Below are positions 42,108 to 55,013 of a stretch of 64,000 nt of DNA, piece after piece (position 1 is the first letter of the stretch; every line of letters starts with the position of its first letter). The DNA comes from Pseudomonas sp. RC10. GTDB taxonomy: Bacteria > Pseudomonadota > Gammaproteobacteria > Pseudomonadales > Pseudomonadaceae. Made by a program: the position numbers and the translations under genes. The notes under the pieces were generated by a model. It was not told the origin of the DNA and did not search any database. It saw only the letters and a list, made by a program, of their open reading frames with translations. The stretch spans positions 5,084,001 through 5,148,000 of the forward strand of contig NZ_CP151650.1 in assembly GCF_038397775.1 (NCBI RefSeq), written 5' to 3'.

Positions 42108-43454
42108 TCAATTGAGTTGGAAAGGATAGACCGCGCCCAGCTTCAGGTGCTGCGTCAATTCATCCAGTGCCGTGCGGCATTCTGTCAGCAGTTGCGGGTC
42201 CGCAAGGTCGCTTTCGCTCAGGCGATCGCGGTAGTGCTTGTCCACCCACTGCGTCAGCGTGTCGTACAACGGCGCGGTCATGATAACCCCTGGATTGACC
42301 GCCGCCAGTTCCGTTTCATTCAGCGCCACCCGCAAACGCAGGCAGGCCGGGCCGCCGCCGTTCTGCATGCTTTGCTTGAGATCGAACACCTTGACCTCGC
42401 GAATCGGGCTTTCGTCCGCGATCAGGCGTTGCAAGTAATGCCACACGCGTTCGTTGCTGCGGCACTCTTCCGGCACGATCAGCAGCATCGAGCCATCCGG
42501 GCGCGACAGCAACTGGCTGTTAAACAGATAGGAGCGGACAGCGTCTTCCACGCCCACTTCGGTGCGCGGCACGCAGATGGCCTGGAAACGGCCGCCGCGA
42601 CGGCTGAGCTTGTCGTGCAGTTCGCTGAGCATGTGCTCGGTATTGAGGAAGGCGTCCTCGTGATAAAAAAGCACTTCGCCATTGCCGACCGCGATCACGT
42701 CGTTGTGAAACACGCCCTGATCGATCACCGCCGGGTTCTGTTGCGCGTAGACCACGCCTTCATCACTCAGGCCATGCAGACGCGCGACGGCTTGCGACGC
42801 TTCGAGGGTCTGGCGCGCCGGATACTTCTGCGGCGCCGGGAAACGGGTGTCGAACGCCGCACGACCGAACACGAAGAACTCGACGCCCGCCTCGCCGTAA
42901 CTGCGGCAGAAACGCGTGTGGTTGGCCGCGCCCTCATCGCCGAACTGGGCAACGGCAGGCAAGGCGGCGTGATGAGCGAAGTGCTGCTGATCAGCAAACA
43001 TGGCGCCAAGCACGCGACTGGTGGTCGGGTGTTCGATGCTGCGGTGGTATTTGCAGTTGAGGTTCGCAGCGGTGAAATGCACGCGGCCGTCAGCGGTGTC
43101 GGCACTCGGGCTGACCGTCGCGGCGTTGGCCACCCACATGCTCGACGCTGAGCAACTGGCGACCAGCAGTGGCATGGATTCCTTGGCCGCACGTTCGATG
43201 ACCTGGGCGTCGGTACCGCCGAAACCCAGCTTGCGCAGGCCCGCGATGTCTGGGCGCTCCTGTGGCGCCAGCACACCCTGGGTGAAGCCCAGCTCCATCA
43301 GCGCCTTCATTTTCGCCAGCCCTTGCAGCGCCGCCTCACGGGGGTTGGACGACTGCTGGCAATTGCTCTGGGACGCGACGTTGCCGTACGACAGTCCGCC
43401 GTAGTTATGGGTCGGCCCCACTAGACCGTCAAAGTTGACTTCACAGGATTTCAT
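42108..43454 (-). CDS. astB: N-succinylarginine dihydrolase
   Basis: 448 residues, the usual length. Guanidine-modifying enzyme converting succinylarginine to succinylornithine, CO2 and two NH3. Family phrases: [80 protein letters not shown] and [20 protein letters not shown] (catalytic Cys in GPACLRLR). Second catabolic step after AruFG. A gap of about 150 bp with a REP doublet separates it from astD upstream. Pseudomonas name aruB. Confidence 0.96.
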   Translation of the reverse strand: MKSCEVNFDGLVGPTHNYGGLSYGNVASQSNCQQSSNPREAALQGLAKMKALMELGFTQGVLAPQERPDIAGLRKLGFGGTDAQVIERAAKESMPLLVASCSASSMWVANAATVSPSADTADGRVHFTAANLNCKYHRSIEHPTTSRVLGAMFADQQHFAHHAALPAVAQFGDEGAANHTRFCRSYGEAGVEFFVFGRAAFDTRFPAPQKYPARQTLEASQAVARLHGLSDEGVVYAQQNPAVIDQGVFHNDVIAVGNGEVLFYHEDAFLNTEHMLSELHDKLSRRGGRFQAICVPRTEVGVEDAVRSYLFNSQLLSRPDGSMLLIVPEECRSNERVWHYLQRLIADESPIREVKVFDLKQSMQNGGGPACLRLRVALNETELAAVNPGVIMTAPLYDTLTQWVDKHYRDRLSESDLADPQLLTECRTALDELTQHLKLGAVYPFQLN

Positions 43455-43509
43455 CGGTGAGGCTCCGTGGATCTGTTTTTATAAGCACATTCTTCGTGCG
43501 CTGCCTGAC

Positions 43510-43599
43510 CTGTAGGAGTGAGCTTGCTCGCGATGGCGGCTTGTCAGCGGTCATTGGGGTGACAGAGACAACGCAATCGCGAGCAAGCTCACTCCTACA
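43510..43599. repeat. REP doublet, family B
   Basis: CTGTAGGAGTGAGCTTGCTC and the inverted GAGCAAGCTCACTCCTACA, inside the aru operon between astD and astB, so it would be transcribed and fold as a long hairpin. Confidence 0.85.
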
Positions 43600-43604
43600 A
43601 GGGA

Positions 43605-46096
<2,492 letters not shown>

Positions 46097-46186
46097 GCTT
46101 TCTCCTCAAGCCGGTCTCGATCAGACACCGGCGAACTCGCTAACCTGCGACACGGCAACCGGTGGCGGTCGCCGATGACTCAACTG

Positions 46187-47218
46187 TCAAACCGGGACGA
46201 CGCGCACGCTGGCGCCTTCACCCACACCCAATGCCTCGGCGGCCGTCAGGCTCAGGGTCACGGGCTTGCCGGGGACCCAGTCCAGTTCCAGCATCACGGC
46301 GCGGTAATCCTGCAATTGGTTGTTGGCGACCAGATAAGGACGCCCGCCTTTCACGGCGTCGCCGCTGTCCACGGTGTCGACTTTCACCGGCACCACGCGG
46401 CTTTGCGCAATGGAGCGAATCCCCGACACCCGTGCGTGCAGCGTCGGACCGCCGTCAAAGATGTCGATGTAGTGATCGGTTTCGAAGCCTTCGCGCATCA
46501 GGATGTCGAACGTGATCTGGGCGCGAGGATGCACTTGGCCCATGGCCTCTTGCGCTTCATCGGGCAGCAGCGGCACGTAGATCGGGTAATGGGGCATCAG
46601 CTCCGCGAGGAAGGTCCGGCTTTTCAAGCCACAGATGCGCTCGGCCTCGGCATAGTTGAGGTCGAAGAAGTTGCGACCGATGGCATCCCAGAACGGCGAG
46701 TCACCGTTTTCGTCGCTGTAACCGACGATCTCGGTCACCACCGAATCAGCGAAGCGCTCAGGGTGCGCCGCCACAAACAGCAGGCGGGCCCGGGAGTTGA
46801 GTTCCGACCACAGCGTGCCCACCAGTTCCGGCAGCACATAGAAGCTGGTCAACAGGCTGTTGCCGGTCAGGTCGTGGCACTGGGAAAGCACGTGAATCTT
46901 GTTGTGGATCTTCAGTTCGCGGGAAGCGTGAACGAAAGTTTCGTTGCGGAAACTGTAGAACGGCTCGGAGTAACCCGCTGACGCGACGATCCCGGAACAG
47001 CCCACCAGACGCCCGGATTCGGTGTCTTCCAGCACGAAGAAATAGGTTTCCTCGCCATTGAAACTGACCTCGGCGGCAAACGACGCTTCGGACGCGGCGA
47101 TCTTGTCACCCAGACGGCCAGCATCATCCGGCAGGGACGTGACACCAATCGGGCTGTCTGCGGCGAGTCGTTGGACCTCGCTCAGATCAGCCATTTGCGC
47201 AGGGCGCATTACCAGCAT
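46187..47218 (-). CDS. aruF: Arginine/ornithine N-succinyltransferase, alpha subunit
   Basis: 343 residues from ATG 47218, AGGAG seven bases upstream. Paralogue of AruG: MLVMRPAQMADLSEVQRLAA, YFFVLEDTESGRLVGCSGIV, LTSFYVLPELVGTLWSELNS and NFFDLNYAEAERICGLKS. The shared layout with AruG but low identity fits the known AruF/AruG heteromer. Lies downstream of aruC, with a REP doublet in between. Confidence 0.94.
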   Translation of the reverse strand: MLVMRPAQMADLSEVQRLAADSPIGVTSLPDDAGRLGDKIAASEASFAAEVSFNGEETYFFVLEDTESGRLVGCSGIVASAGYSEPFYSFRNETFVHASRELKIHNKIHVLSQCHDLTGNSLLTSFYVLPELVGTLWSELNSRARLLFVAAHPERFADSVVTEIVGYSDENGDSPFWDAIGRNFFDLNYAEAERICGLKSRTFLAELMPHYPIYVPLLPDEAQEAMGQVHPRAQITFDILMREGFETDHYIDIFDGGPTLHARVSGIRSIAQSRVVPVKVDTVDSGDAVKGGRPYLVANNQLQDYRAVMLELDWVPGKPVTLSLTAAEALGVGEGASVRVVPV

Positions 47219-47296
47219 GGTGTCACTCCTTGAGAAAAACAGGCCGGTGCAATCCGGCATGGGAAAGAAAAAACAAATCTCGAGCTGCCTTGACCT

Positions 47297-47387
47297 TGTA
47301 GGAGTGAGCTTGCTCGCGATGGCTGTGTATCAGACAACATGGATGTCTCTGACAAACCGCTATCGCGAGCAAGCTCACTCCTACAGG
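47297..47387. repeat. REP doublet, family B
   Basis: TGTAGGAGTGAGCTTGCTCG and the inverted CGAGCAAGCTCACTCCTACA, inside the aru operon between aruC and aruF. Confidence 0.85.
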
Positions 47388-47403
47388 AAATCTCTAGCGC
47401 TGG

Positions 47404-48723
<1,320 letters not shown>

Positions 48724-48753
48724 TTATAGCGCAAAACCGGCTTTTTCCGAGGC

Positions 48754-48769
48754 TTTCGGCAATGCGACA
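48754..48769 (-). promoter_or_regulatory. ArgR half-site in the aruC promoter region
   Basis: On the minus strand TGTCGCATTGCCGAAA fits TGTCGC-N6-GNAA, the half-site reported for the AraC-type Pseudomonas ArgR. The aotJ region carries TGTCGCATTGAAGAAA. The partner half-site 21 bases away is not obvious. The rest of the 377-bp region (48625-49001) holds a family C REP doublet and no gene. Confidence 0.6.
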
Positions 48770-48859
48770 AATAGCGTCGGAAAGGCGCAGTTTAAACGTT
48801 GGTGAGCGGTTGTAGCAGCGCCACGTCGAATTGAATTGATCTCCTGCACGCGCTATCAC

Positions 48860-48950
48860 CTGTGGGAGCCGGCTTGCTGGCGAATGACGTTAGATCAGAC
48901 CCATCTTGATTGACTGACACGGCGCATTCGCCAGCAAGCCGGCTCCCACG
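48860..48950. repeat. REP doublet, family C
   Basis: CTGTGGGAGCCGGCTTGCTG and the inverted CAGCAAGCCGGCTCCCACG, between argR and aruC. Confidence 0.85.
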
Positions 48951-49001
48951 GCCTTCGGCCAGAAGCAGTGGTGGGTGCAACCTGAACAGACATCTTGCAG
49001 C

Positions 49002-49991
49002 TCAACCGCGCTCGGCAGGCACCGAGGACAGTTCAAACGGGCTGCTGCTGCGTCGCTGGTTGCGGTCTTCGCGGGGGGTGGCGCCGAAGAAGTTGCGGTA
49101 GGCGCTGGAGAAGTGCGGGCCGGAGGAGAAACCGCAAGAGAGGCCGATCTGGATGATCGATTTGCTGGTCTGCATCAGCATCTGCCGGGCCTTGTTCAGG
49201 CGCAGCTCCAAGTAATACTGACTCGGTACGCGATTGAGGTATTGCTTGAAGATGCGCTCCAACTGGCGTCGGGACACGCACACGTGTTGGGCGATTTCGT
49301 CGGTGGTCAGCGGCTCTTCGATGTTGGCCTCCATCAACAACACGGCCTGGGTCAGCTTCGGATGGCTGGAACCCAGTCGGTTTTGCAACGGAATGCGTTG
49401 ACGCTCGCCCCCTTCCCGGATGCGCTCGACCACCAGTTCTTCCGACACCGCACCGGCCAGCTCGGCACCATGGTCGCGGGCCAACACGGCCAGCAGCAGG
49501 TCCAGCACCGACATCCCGCCACACGCGGTCAAACGATCGCGGTCCCAATCGAACAGATGGCTGGTGGCGATGACTTTCGGGAAGCGCTCGGCGAAATCGT
49601 CCTGCCAGCGCCAGTGCACGGCCGCACGATAACCATCGAGCAAGCCCAGTTGCGCCAAGGGGTAAACACCCGCCGACAGCCCGCCGATCACACAGCCTGC
49701 CCGCACGAGCTGCTTGAGCGCCCCGGCCAAGGCGGAAGCCATGGGCGCAGGCGGTTCGTCGGCAATGAGGAAAACTTTCTGACAGCCTTCAAGGCGACCG
49801 CCCCACGGCTCACCCGGCAATTGCCAGCCTGTGCCGACGCCTTCAACGGTTGGCTCGGCTTGCATGAACGTCAGCTCATATACTACGTCGGGGTGAACGC
49901 GCTGAGCGACACGCAGGGCTTCCTCCGCCAGCGCCAGGGTCAAGGCTTTGGTGCTGGGCCAGATAAGAAATCCGATTCGATGGGCAGTCAT
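49002..49991 (-). CDS. argR: ArgR, AraC-family regulator of arginine metabolism
   Basis: 329 residues from ATG 49991 (MTAHRIGFLIWPSTKALTLA); a TTG three codons earlier is possible but weaker. N-terminal DJ-1/PfpI-like amidotransferase domain (GGLSAGVYPLAQLGLLDGYR) without a clear catalytic Cys, then an AraC HTH pair: MEANIEEPLTTDEIAQHVCV, SRRQLERIFKQYLNRVPSQY, IIQIGLSCGFSSGPHFSSAY. Activates aot and aru genes with arginine and represses biosynthesis. Last gene of the aot operon by direction, 150 bp after aotP, with two palindromes in the gap (50025-50043, 50061-50101). Confidence 0.94.
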   Translation of the reverse strand: MTAHRIGFLIWPSTKALTLALAEEALRVAQRVHPDVVYELTFMQAEPTVEGVGTGWQLPGEPWGGRLEGCQKVFLIADEPPAPMASALAGALKQLVRAGCVIGGLSAGVYPLAQLGLLDGYRAAVHWRWQDDFAERFPKVIATSHLFDWDRDRLTACGGMSVLDLLLAVLARDHGAELAGAVSEELVVERIREGGERQRIPLQNRLGSSHPKLTQAVLLMEANIEEPLTTDEIAQHVCVSRRQLERIFKQYLNRVPSQYYLELRLNKARQMLMQTSKSIIQIGLSCGFSSGPHFSSAYRNFFGATPREDRNQRRSSSPFELSSVPAERG

Positions 49992-50140
49992 GGCGTGCAA
50001 TCCGAAACGTGTCGCTGTTAGGGGTCACACGCCGGGCGTGTGAAGTGAATCTGTTGCGTTCAGTTCATGGCAGCGGTCAAGGTGACGCGCAGCATGAACT
50101 GTTCCGAGACAAAACGCACCGTTCGAGACGGCACCAATCG

Positions 50141-50905
50141 TTACTTCAGGCTGCCCGAAAGAAACTGCTGAAGGCGCTCCGATTTCGGGTTGACCAGCAC
50201 TTCGCGGGGGTCGCCGCTTTCTTCGACCAACCCCTTGTGCAGAAAGATCAATTGGTTCGACACCTCACGGGCAAAGCCCATTTCGTGGGTCACCACCACC
50301 ATCGTGCGGCCTTCTTGCGCCAAGGCTTGCATGACTTTCAGCACGTCGCCCACCAGCTCCGGGTCGAGGGCCGAAGTGGGTTCGTCGAACAGCATGACTT
50401 CCGGCTCCATCGCCAACGCCCGGGCAATCGCCACGCGTTGCTGTTCGCCACCGGACATGTGCCCCGGAAAGGCGTCCTTTCTGTGAGCGACGCCCACTTT
50501 GTTCAGGTAGTGCTCGGCCTTTTCCAGCGCTTCTTTCTTCGGCACGCCCAAGACGTGAATCGGCGCTTCAATGATGTTTTCCAGCGCCGTCATGTGCGAC
50601 CACAGGTTGAAATGCTGAAAGACCATCGACAGGCGCGAACGCATGCGTTGCAGCTGTTTCGGGTCCGCCGCCTTCAAGCCGCCGTCCTTGTTGGCCACCA
50701 GTTTCAGCTCTTCGTTGTTGAGCAGAATGCGGCCGGATTTCGGCTGTTCCAGCAGGTTGATGCAGCGCAAAAACGTGCTTTTGCCCGAGCCGCTGGAGCC
50801 GATGATGCTGATCACATCGCCCGCCTTCGCCGTCAGCGAAACGCCTTTGAGCACTTCGTGACTGCCGTAGCACTTGTGCAGGTCCTGGACTTCCAGTTTG
50901 TTCAT
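50141..50905 (-). CDS. aotP: Arginine/ornithine ABC transporter ATP-binding protein
   Basis: 254 residues from ATG 50905 ([20 protein letters not shown]). Walker [12 protein letters not shown], signature [16 protein letters not shown], Walker [15 protein letters not shown], switch His in [10 protein letters not shown]. HisP-type ATPase that powers AotQM with the binding protein AotJ. A GTG at 50920 is a less likely start. It follows aotO by 22 bases. Confidence 0.95.
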   Translation of the reverse strand: MNKLEVQDLHKCYGSHEVLKGVSLTAKAGDVISIIGSSGSGKSTFLRCINLLEQPKSGRILLNNEELKLVANKDGGLKAADPKQLQRMRSRLSMVFQHFNLWSHMTALENIIEAPIHVLGVPKKEALEKAEHYLNKVGVAHRKDAFPGHMSGGEQQRVAIARALAMEPEVMLFDEPTSALDPELVGDVLKVMQALAQEGRTMVVVTHEMGFAREVSNQLIFLHKGLVEESGDPREVLVNPKSERLQQFLSGSLK

Positions 50906-50926
50906 GATGTCGGTTCTCACAAGTAA

Positions 50927-52039
50927 TCAGTCACTGAGCAGGCGGCCGCTGCGCAACGGGGTGCGCCCTGCCACTTTGGCCATCCAGAAGCCCGGCTGGG
51001 CGTAACGCAGTTTTTCGATGGCGAACAGCACGCCGGCCGTGCCCGCGCAGACGGTGGTCACGCGGTCGGTCAGCGGGTCGATGACCTCAAACAACGGCTC
51101 GCCGGGCTCGACCCAAGCGCCCGCTGGACGCAGAAAGGTCAGCACGCCGGGATGCGGCGCGTAGATCATTTCGGTGCCTTCGAACGGCATGCCTTCACAG
51201 GCCTCATGGGCCGGCTGCGGCCACTCGCCGCTGATCAGGCCCTGCTCGCCCAGGAACGCCAGAATCCCCTCGGCGTACGCTTCGGCTTCGGCCTTGCCAG
51301 TGTTGGACTGGCCACCCAGCTCCAGGGTGGTGGACATGCAGGCCAACGGAATCTGCGCGTCGGGAAACTGCTTTGCCAACCGTAACCATGGCAACGAACA
51401 GGCTTCGTCGAACGAGCTGCCGCCGGAGTCTTCCGCCAGCAAGCCGACGCTGACACCCAGACGCGCGGACAGCGATCGCCATTGTGGCCAATGCTGCGGC
51501 AGGGCGTACATGTGCAGAGACGCGTCGGTGTCGCAGTGCAGATCGAGCACGATGTCGGCGTTGCACGCGTGACTCAACAGCGTGCGCTGCATGCCCGCCA
51601 ACTCACTGCCCGCAGGCGGCAGTTCGGCCAGCACATCGGCCATGGCCTGACGAATCAGCCGGACGTTGGCATGAGGATCATCGCCCAGCTTGCCTGCCAG
51701 CCGCTCGGCCACCGGTTCGCTCAGCTCGGTGAAATCACGGTTGAAATTCTTGCCACTGCCGTATTCGAAGCGGCCCTGATGATTGCCTTGCAGCAATTGT
51801 CCCAGACCGATCGGGTTGGCCACCGGCACCAGTTCGATGACACCGTTCAGCCGACCTTGGTCTTCCAGTTGCGTCAGGCGCTTTTTCAGCTCCCACGCCG
51901 TGCGCATCCCTGGCAGTTCGTCGGCGTGCAGGCTGGCTTGAAGGTAGGCTTTGCGCTCGCCCCGACCGAAACGGAACACGCTCAAGGTGCGCTGTGTGCC
52001 CAGGTTGCCCCACGGCAAATCATGATCAATGCGTTGCAT
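50927..52039 (-). CDS. aotO: AotO, AstE/aspartoacylase-family zinc hydrolase of the aot operon
   Basis: 370 residues with zinc motif ASLHADELPGMRTAWEL (HxxE), GKNFNRDF, and DIVLDLHCDTDASLHMYA (third His). C-terminal beta domain PHPGVLTFLRPAGAWVEPGE resembles a barrel-sandwich fold. Belongs to the succinylglutamate desuccinylase/aspartoacylase family. In P. aeruginosa aotO is in the arginine uptake operon, but transport does not need it and its substrate is unknown; an acylated amino acid is a reasonable guess. It begins one base after aotM ends. Confidence 0.88.
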   Translation of the reverse strand: MQRIDHDLPWGNLGTQRTLSVFRFGRGERKAYLQASLHADELPGMRTAWELKKRLTQLEDQGRLNGVIELVPVANPIGLGQLLQGNHQGRFEYGSGKNFNRDFTELSEPVAERLAGKLGDDPHANVRLIRQAMADVLAELPPAGSELAGMQRTLLSHACNADIVLDLHCDTDASLHMYALPQHWPQWRSLSARLGVSVGLLAEDSGGSSFDEACSLPWLRLAKQFPDAQIPLACMSTTLELGGQSNTGKAEAEAYAEGILAFLGEQGLISGEWPQPAHEACEGMPFEGTEMIYAPHPGVLTFLRPAGAWVEPGEPLFEVIDPLTDRVTTVCAGTAGVLFAIEKLRYAQPGFWMAKVAGRTPLRSGRLLSD

Positions 52040-52040
52040 A

Positions 52041-52739
52041 TCAGTGCTTCCTCGGTGCGAGGTAACTGAGCCAGCGGCGCTCGGCCAGCTTGAACAGTTT
52101 CACCAGAATGAAGGTCAGGCACAGGTAGAACACGCCCGCCGTGATGTACGCCTCGAACGGCAGATAGAACTGCGCGTTGACCGTGCGCGCCGCGCCGGTG
52201 ATGTCGATCAGCGTGACGATGGACGCCAGACTTGTGGTCTGCAGCATCATGATCACTTCGTTGCTGTATTGCGGCAGCGCCCGGCGCAGAGCCGAAGGCA
52301 GCAGGATGCGGCGGTACATTTTGGCCTTGGACATGCCCATCGCCCGCGCCGCTTCGATCTCACCCGGTGGCGTGGATTTGAGGCTGCCCGCGATGATTTC
52401 AGCGGTGTAGGCGCTGGTGTTGATGGCGAAGGCCAGGCAGGCGCAAAAGGTCGCGCTCGACAGCCATGGCCAGAAAATGCTCTCGCGCACGGCTTCGAAT
52501 TGCGCCAGACCGTAGTAGATCAAGAACAGTTGCACCAGCATCGGCGTGCCGCGAATGACGTAGGTGTAACCCCAGGCCAGCAGGTTGACCCAGGCGACTT
52601 TCGAGACCCGCATCAACCCCAGTGGCAAAGCCGCCAGCAGGCCGAAAAACAGCGACAGCGCCAGCAATTTGAGGGTGATCAACAGGCCACCGAAGTACAG
52701 CGGCAGGTTATCCCAGACGACGTTGTAATCGAAGATCAT
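52041..52739 (-). CDS. aotM: Arginine/ornithine ABC permease AotM
   Basis: 232 residues, His/Glu/Gln-type permease. About five helices; PLYFGGLLITLKLLALSLFF, YVIRGTPMLVQLFLIYYGLA, and the EAA coupling loop EIEAARAMGMSKAKMYRRIL. Partner of AotQ in the membrane. Overlaps the aotQ stop by 4 bases. Confidence 0.94.
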   Translation of the reverse strand: MIFDYNVVWDNLPLYFGGLLITLKLLALSLFFGLLAALPLGLMRVSKVAWVNLLAWGYTYVIRGTPMLVQLFLIYYGLAQFEAVRESIFWPWLSSATFCACLAFAINTSAYTAEIIAGSLKSTPPGEIEAARAMGMSKAKMYRRILLPSALRRALPQYSNEVIMMLQTTSLASIVTLIDITGAARTVNAQFYLPFEAYITAGVFYLCLTFILVKLFKLAERRWLSYLAPRKH

Positions 52740-53425
52740 AGGTCAGCCACCCTGACGCCCGCCGAGTAGCGTTTTTCAATGTAACGCAGCACCAGCAGCG
52801 AGACGCTGGTGATCACCAGGTACATGGCTGCCACGGCAAGGAAAAAGGTAAAGGGTTCACGGGTGGCATCGGCCGCCTGCTTGGCCTTGAACATCATGTC
52901 TTGCAGACCCACCACGGAAATCAGCGCGGTGGCCTTGGTCAACACCAACCAGTTGTTGGTGAACCCCGGAATTGCCAGACGAATCATCTGCGGCACCAGA
53001 ATGCGGAAAAACACCCGACCGCTGCTCATGCCATAGGCCATGCCAGCCTCGGCCTGCCCTTTGGGAATGGCCATGAACGCGCCGCGGAAAGTTTCGGAAA
53101 GGTAGGCACCGAAAATGAAACCCAGCGTGCCGATACCGGCCATCAGCGGGTTTAAATCGATGTAATCGTCGTGGCCGAGCAACGGCGCGACGCGGTTGAG
53201 CAAATCCTGACCGCCGTAGAAGATCAGCAGGATCAGCACCAGGTCAGGAATGCCGCGGATGACCGTGGAATACAGGTCACCCAGCCAGGCGAGCCAGCGC
53301 ACCGGCGACAAGCGCAACGACACGCCGATCAGCCCGAGCACGATGGCCAGCGCCATGGAGCACAGGGCGAGTTGCAAGGTCAGCCATGCACCGTCGAGGA
53401 TGACGGCTCCGTAGCCTTTCAACAT
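52736..53425 (-). CDS. aotQ: Arginine/ornithine ABC permease AotQ
   Basis: 229 residues. Permease with STVIRGIPDLVLILLIFYGG, EAA loop KGQAEAGMAYGMSSGRVFFR, and GFTNNWLVLTKATALISVVG. Second half of the heterodimeric channel. 90 bases after aotJ. Confidence 0.94.
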   Translation of the reverse strand: MLKGYGAVILDGAWLTLQLALCSMALAIVLGLIGVSLRLSPVRWLAWLGDLYSTVIRGIPDLVLILLIFYGGQDLLNRVAPLLGHDDYIDLNPLMAGIGTLGFIFGAYLSETFRGAFMAIPKGQAEAGMAYGMSSGRVFFRILVPQMIRLAIPGFTNNWLVLTKATALISVVGLQDMMFKAKQAADATREPFTFFLAVAAMYLVITSVSLLVLRYIEKRYSAGVRVADL

Positions 53426-53515
53426 GTTGTTGGGCCCTCGAACACGGGATAGAAAAATGGCGCGATCAGAAGGATGAGGACCCTGCCGATTGCGCCATTA
53501 CGGACGAACGTCGAC

Positions 53516-54292
53516 TTACTTGCCGTAAATGTCGAAGTTGAAGTACTTGTCCTGGATCGCCTTGTATTTACCGTTCTCACGGATCGCTGCGATGGCGGCG
53601 TTGATCTTGTCCAGATCGGCCTTGTCGCCCTTGCGAACAGCAATGCCCACGCCGTCGCCGAAGTAGTTGACGTCGGTGAACGCCGGGCCGACGAACGCGT
53701 AGCCTTTGCCCGATTCGGTGTTCAGGAAGCCGTCTTGCAACAGCGTGGCGTCGGCCACGGTGCCATCGAGACGACCGGCGCCGATGTCCAGATAGATTTC
53801 GTTCTGCGAGCTGTACGGCTTGATTTCAGCACCCAGCGGCGCGAGGACTTCCTTGGCGAAACGCTCGTGGATCGAGCCACGCTGCACGCCGATGTTCTTG
53901 CCCTTGAGTTCGGTCAGGCCGTCACTGACGACCGTGCCTTGCTTCATGACCAGACGGGCCGGGGTGTTGTAGTACTTATTGGTGAAGTCCACGGACTTCT
54001 TGCGGTCTTCGGTGATGGACATTGAGGACAGGATGGCGTCGATCTTGCGCACTTTCAGCGCCGGGATCAGGCCGTCGAACTCTTGCTCGACCCATACGCA
54101 TTTGACTTTCATCTCTTCGCACAGCGCGTTGCCGATGTCGTAGTCGAAGCCGACGATGCTGCCGTCCGGCGCTTTCGAGGCGAATGGAGGGTACGCCGCT
54201 TCGATGCCGATCTTCAGGGGCTTTTCATCGGCGAACACAGGCTGTGCCAATACGGACAGCGCCAGCGCACCCAGCAGCATGAGCTTTTTCAT
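53516..54292 (-). CDS. aotJ: Arginine/ornithine periplasmic binding protein AotJ
   Basis: 258 residues from ATG 54292, GGAG eight bases upstream. Signal peptide [21 protein letters not shown]; mature start [20 protein letters not shown] and [20 protein letters not shown] with the Cys pair of the LAO-binding protein group; [20 protein letters not shown] is the SBP_bac_3 core. First gene of the aot operon; ArgR half-site at 54454-54469. Confidence 0.95.
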   Translation of the reverse strand: MKKLMLLGALALSVLAQPVFADEKPLKIGIEAAYPPFASKAPDGSIVGFDYDIGNALCEEMKVKCVWVEQEFDGLIPALKVRKIDAILSSMSITEDRKKSVDFTNKYYNTPARLVMKQGTVVSDGLTELKGKNIGVQRGSIHERFAKEVLAPLGAEIKPYSSQNEIYLDIGAGRLDGTVADATLLQDGFLNTESGKGYAFVGPAFTDVNYFGDGVGIAVRKGDKADLDKINAAIAAIRENGKYKAIQDKYFNFDIYGK

Positions 54293-54453
54293 TCGTGGAA
54301 CTCCATCGGTATAACGCGACAAGTGGCAGTGAGCGAAGCGCTCAATGTGCAGAAGGAATAACTGAAATTGCGACGCGAGGTGCCGTCGGGTCTCAGGGCT
54401 CGACAGGCCTTCGGCGAGTGGTCGGCATTTTAGCGGCAGGCTGGAAGTCGATA

Positions 54454-54469
54454 TTTCTTCAATGCGACA
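54454..54469 (-). promoter_or_regulatory. ArgR half-site upstream of aotJ
   Basis: TGTCGCATTGAAGAAA on the minus strand fits TGTCGC-N6-GNAA and shares TGTCGCATTG with the site before aruC. It is about 160 bases before the aotJ start. A looser TCTCGG...GTAA half lies upstream. Confidence 0.65.
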
Positions 54470-54748
54470 ACTAGTTACAGAAGCACCGAGAAAGCCGATC
54501 AACTTGATTGACAGCCCAGAAAGTTTGTGTCTGAGCCAGTAGGGCAAACCTATCAACGAAGCAAATAACGCGCCCATTATTGGCAAAGCCTTCTAATCCG
54601 GCAAGTCTGGCGTGTCGAACGGTGGTTGCGCAGCGATGAATTGCACGGATTCCGGGGTGATAGGCCTCATTTCGGGGCGTGAGGTTACATGTGCAAGATG
54701 GACGGTAACAAATCGATATATATCTCAGTAAACATCTCGCGCCGAAAC

Positions 54749-54928
54749 ACCGCTTTCGCTGCCGTCGTAACCTCCGGCGTCTCCCACAGCAATCCAGACA
54801 ACTCAAAACTCCGTGGCGAACGCAGGACCTGTGGGAGCTTCCGGAGGTTACGACGGTGGCGAAAGCGGTGTGTCAGACAGGACGCCTTCGCCACTGTCGT
54901 AACCTCCAGAAGCTCCCTCAGGGGCAAG
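54749..54928. repeat. Three REP-like units of a distinct family (E) in alternating orientation
   Basis: Units at about 54749-54790, 54829-54873 and 54885-54928 share CGCTTTCGC/GGCGAAAGCG, GTCGTAACCTCC and CTCCCACAG in alternating orientation. No other complete copies were seen in the window. The remaining part of the 721-bp gap (54293-55013) holds the aotJ promoter and the acs terminator. Confidence 0.7.
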
Positions 54929-54961
54929 GCGCTCAGGCTGAATTTATGAACGACTGAAAAC

Positions 54962-54996
54962 AAAAACGCCCCGCCCGGTTTTCACCGGACGGGGCG
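54962..54996 (-). terminator. Terminator of acs
   Basis: Minus strand CGCCCCGTCCGGT pairs with ACCGGGCGGGGCG (one mismatch) and is followed by TTTTTGTTTT. Confidence 0.9.
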
Positions 54997-55013
54997 CTTC
55001 ACAACCGCAAGCG

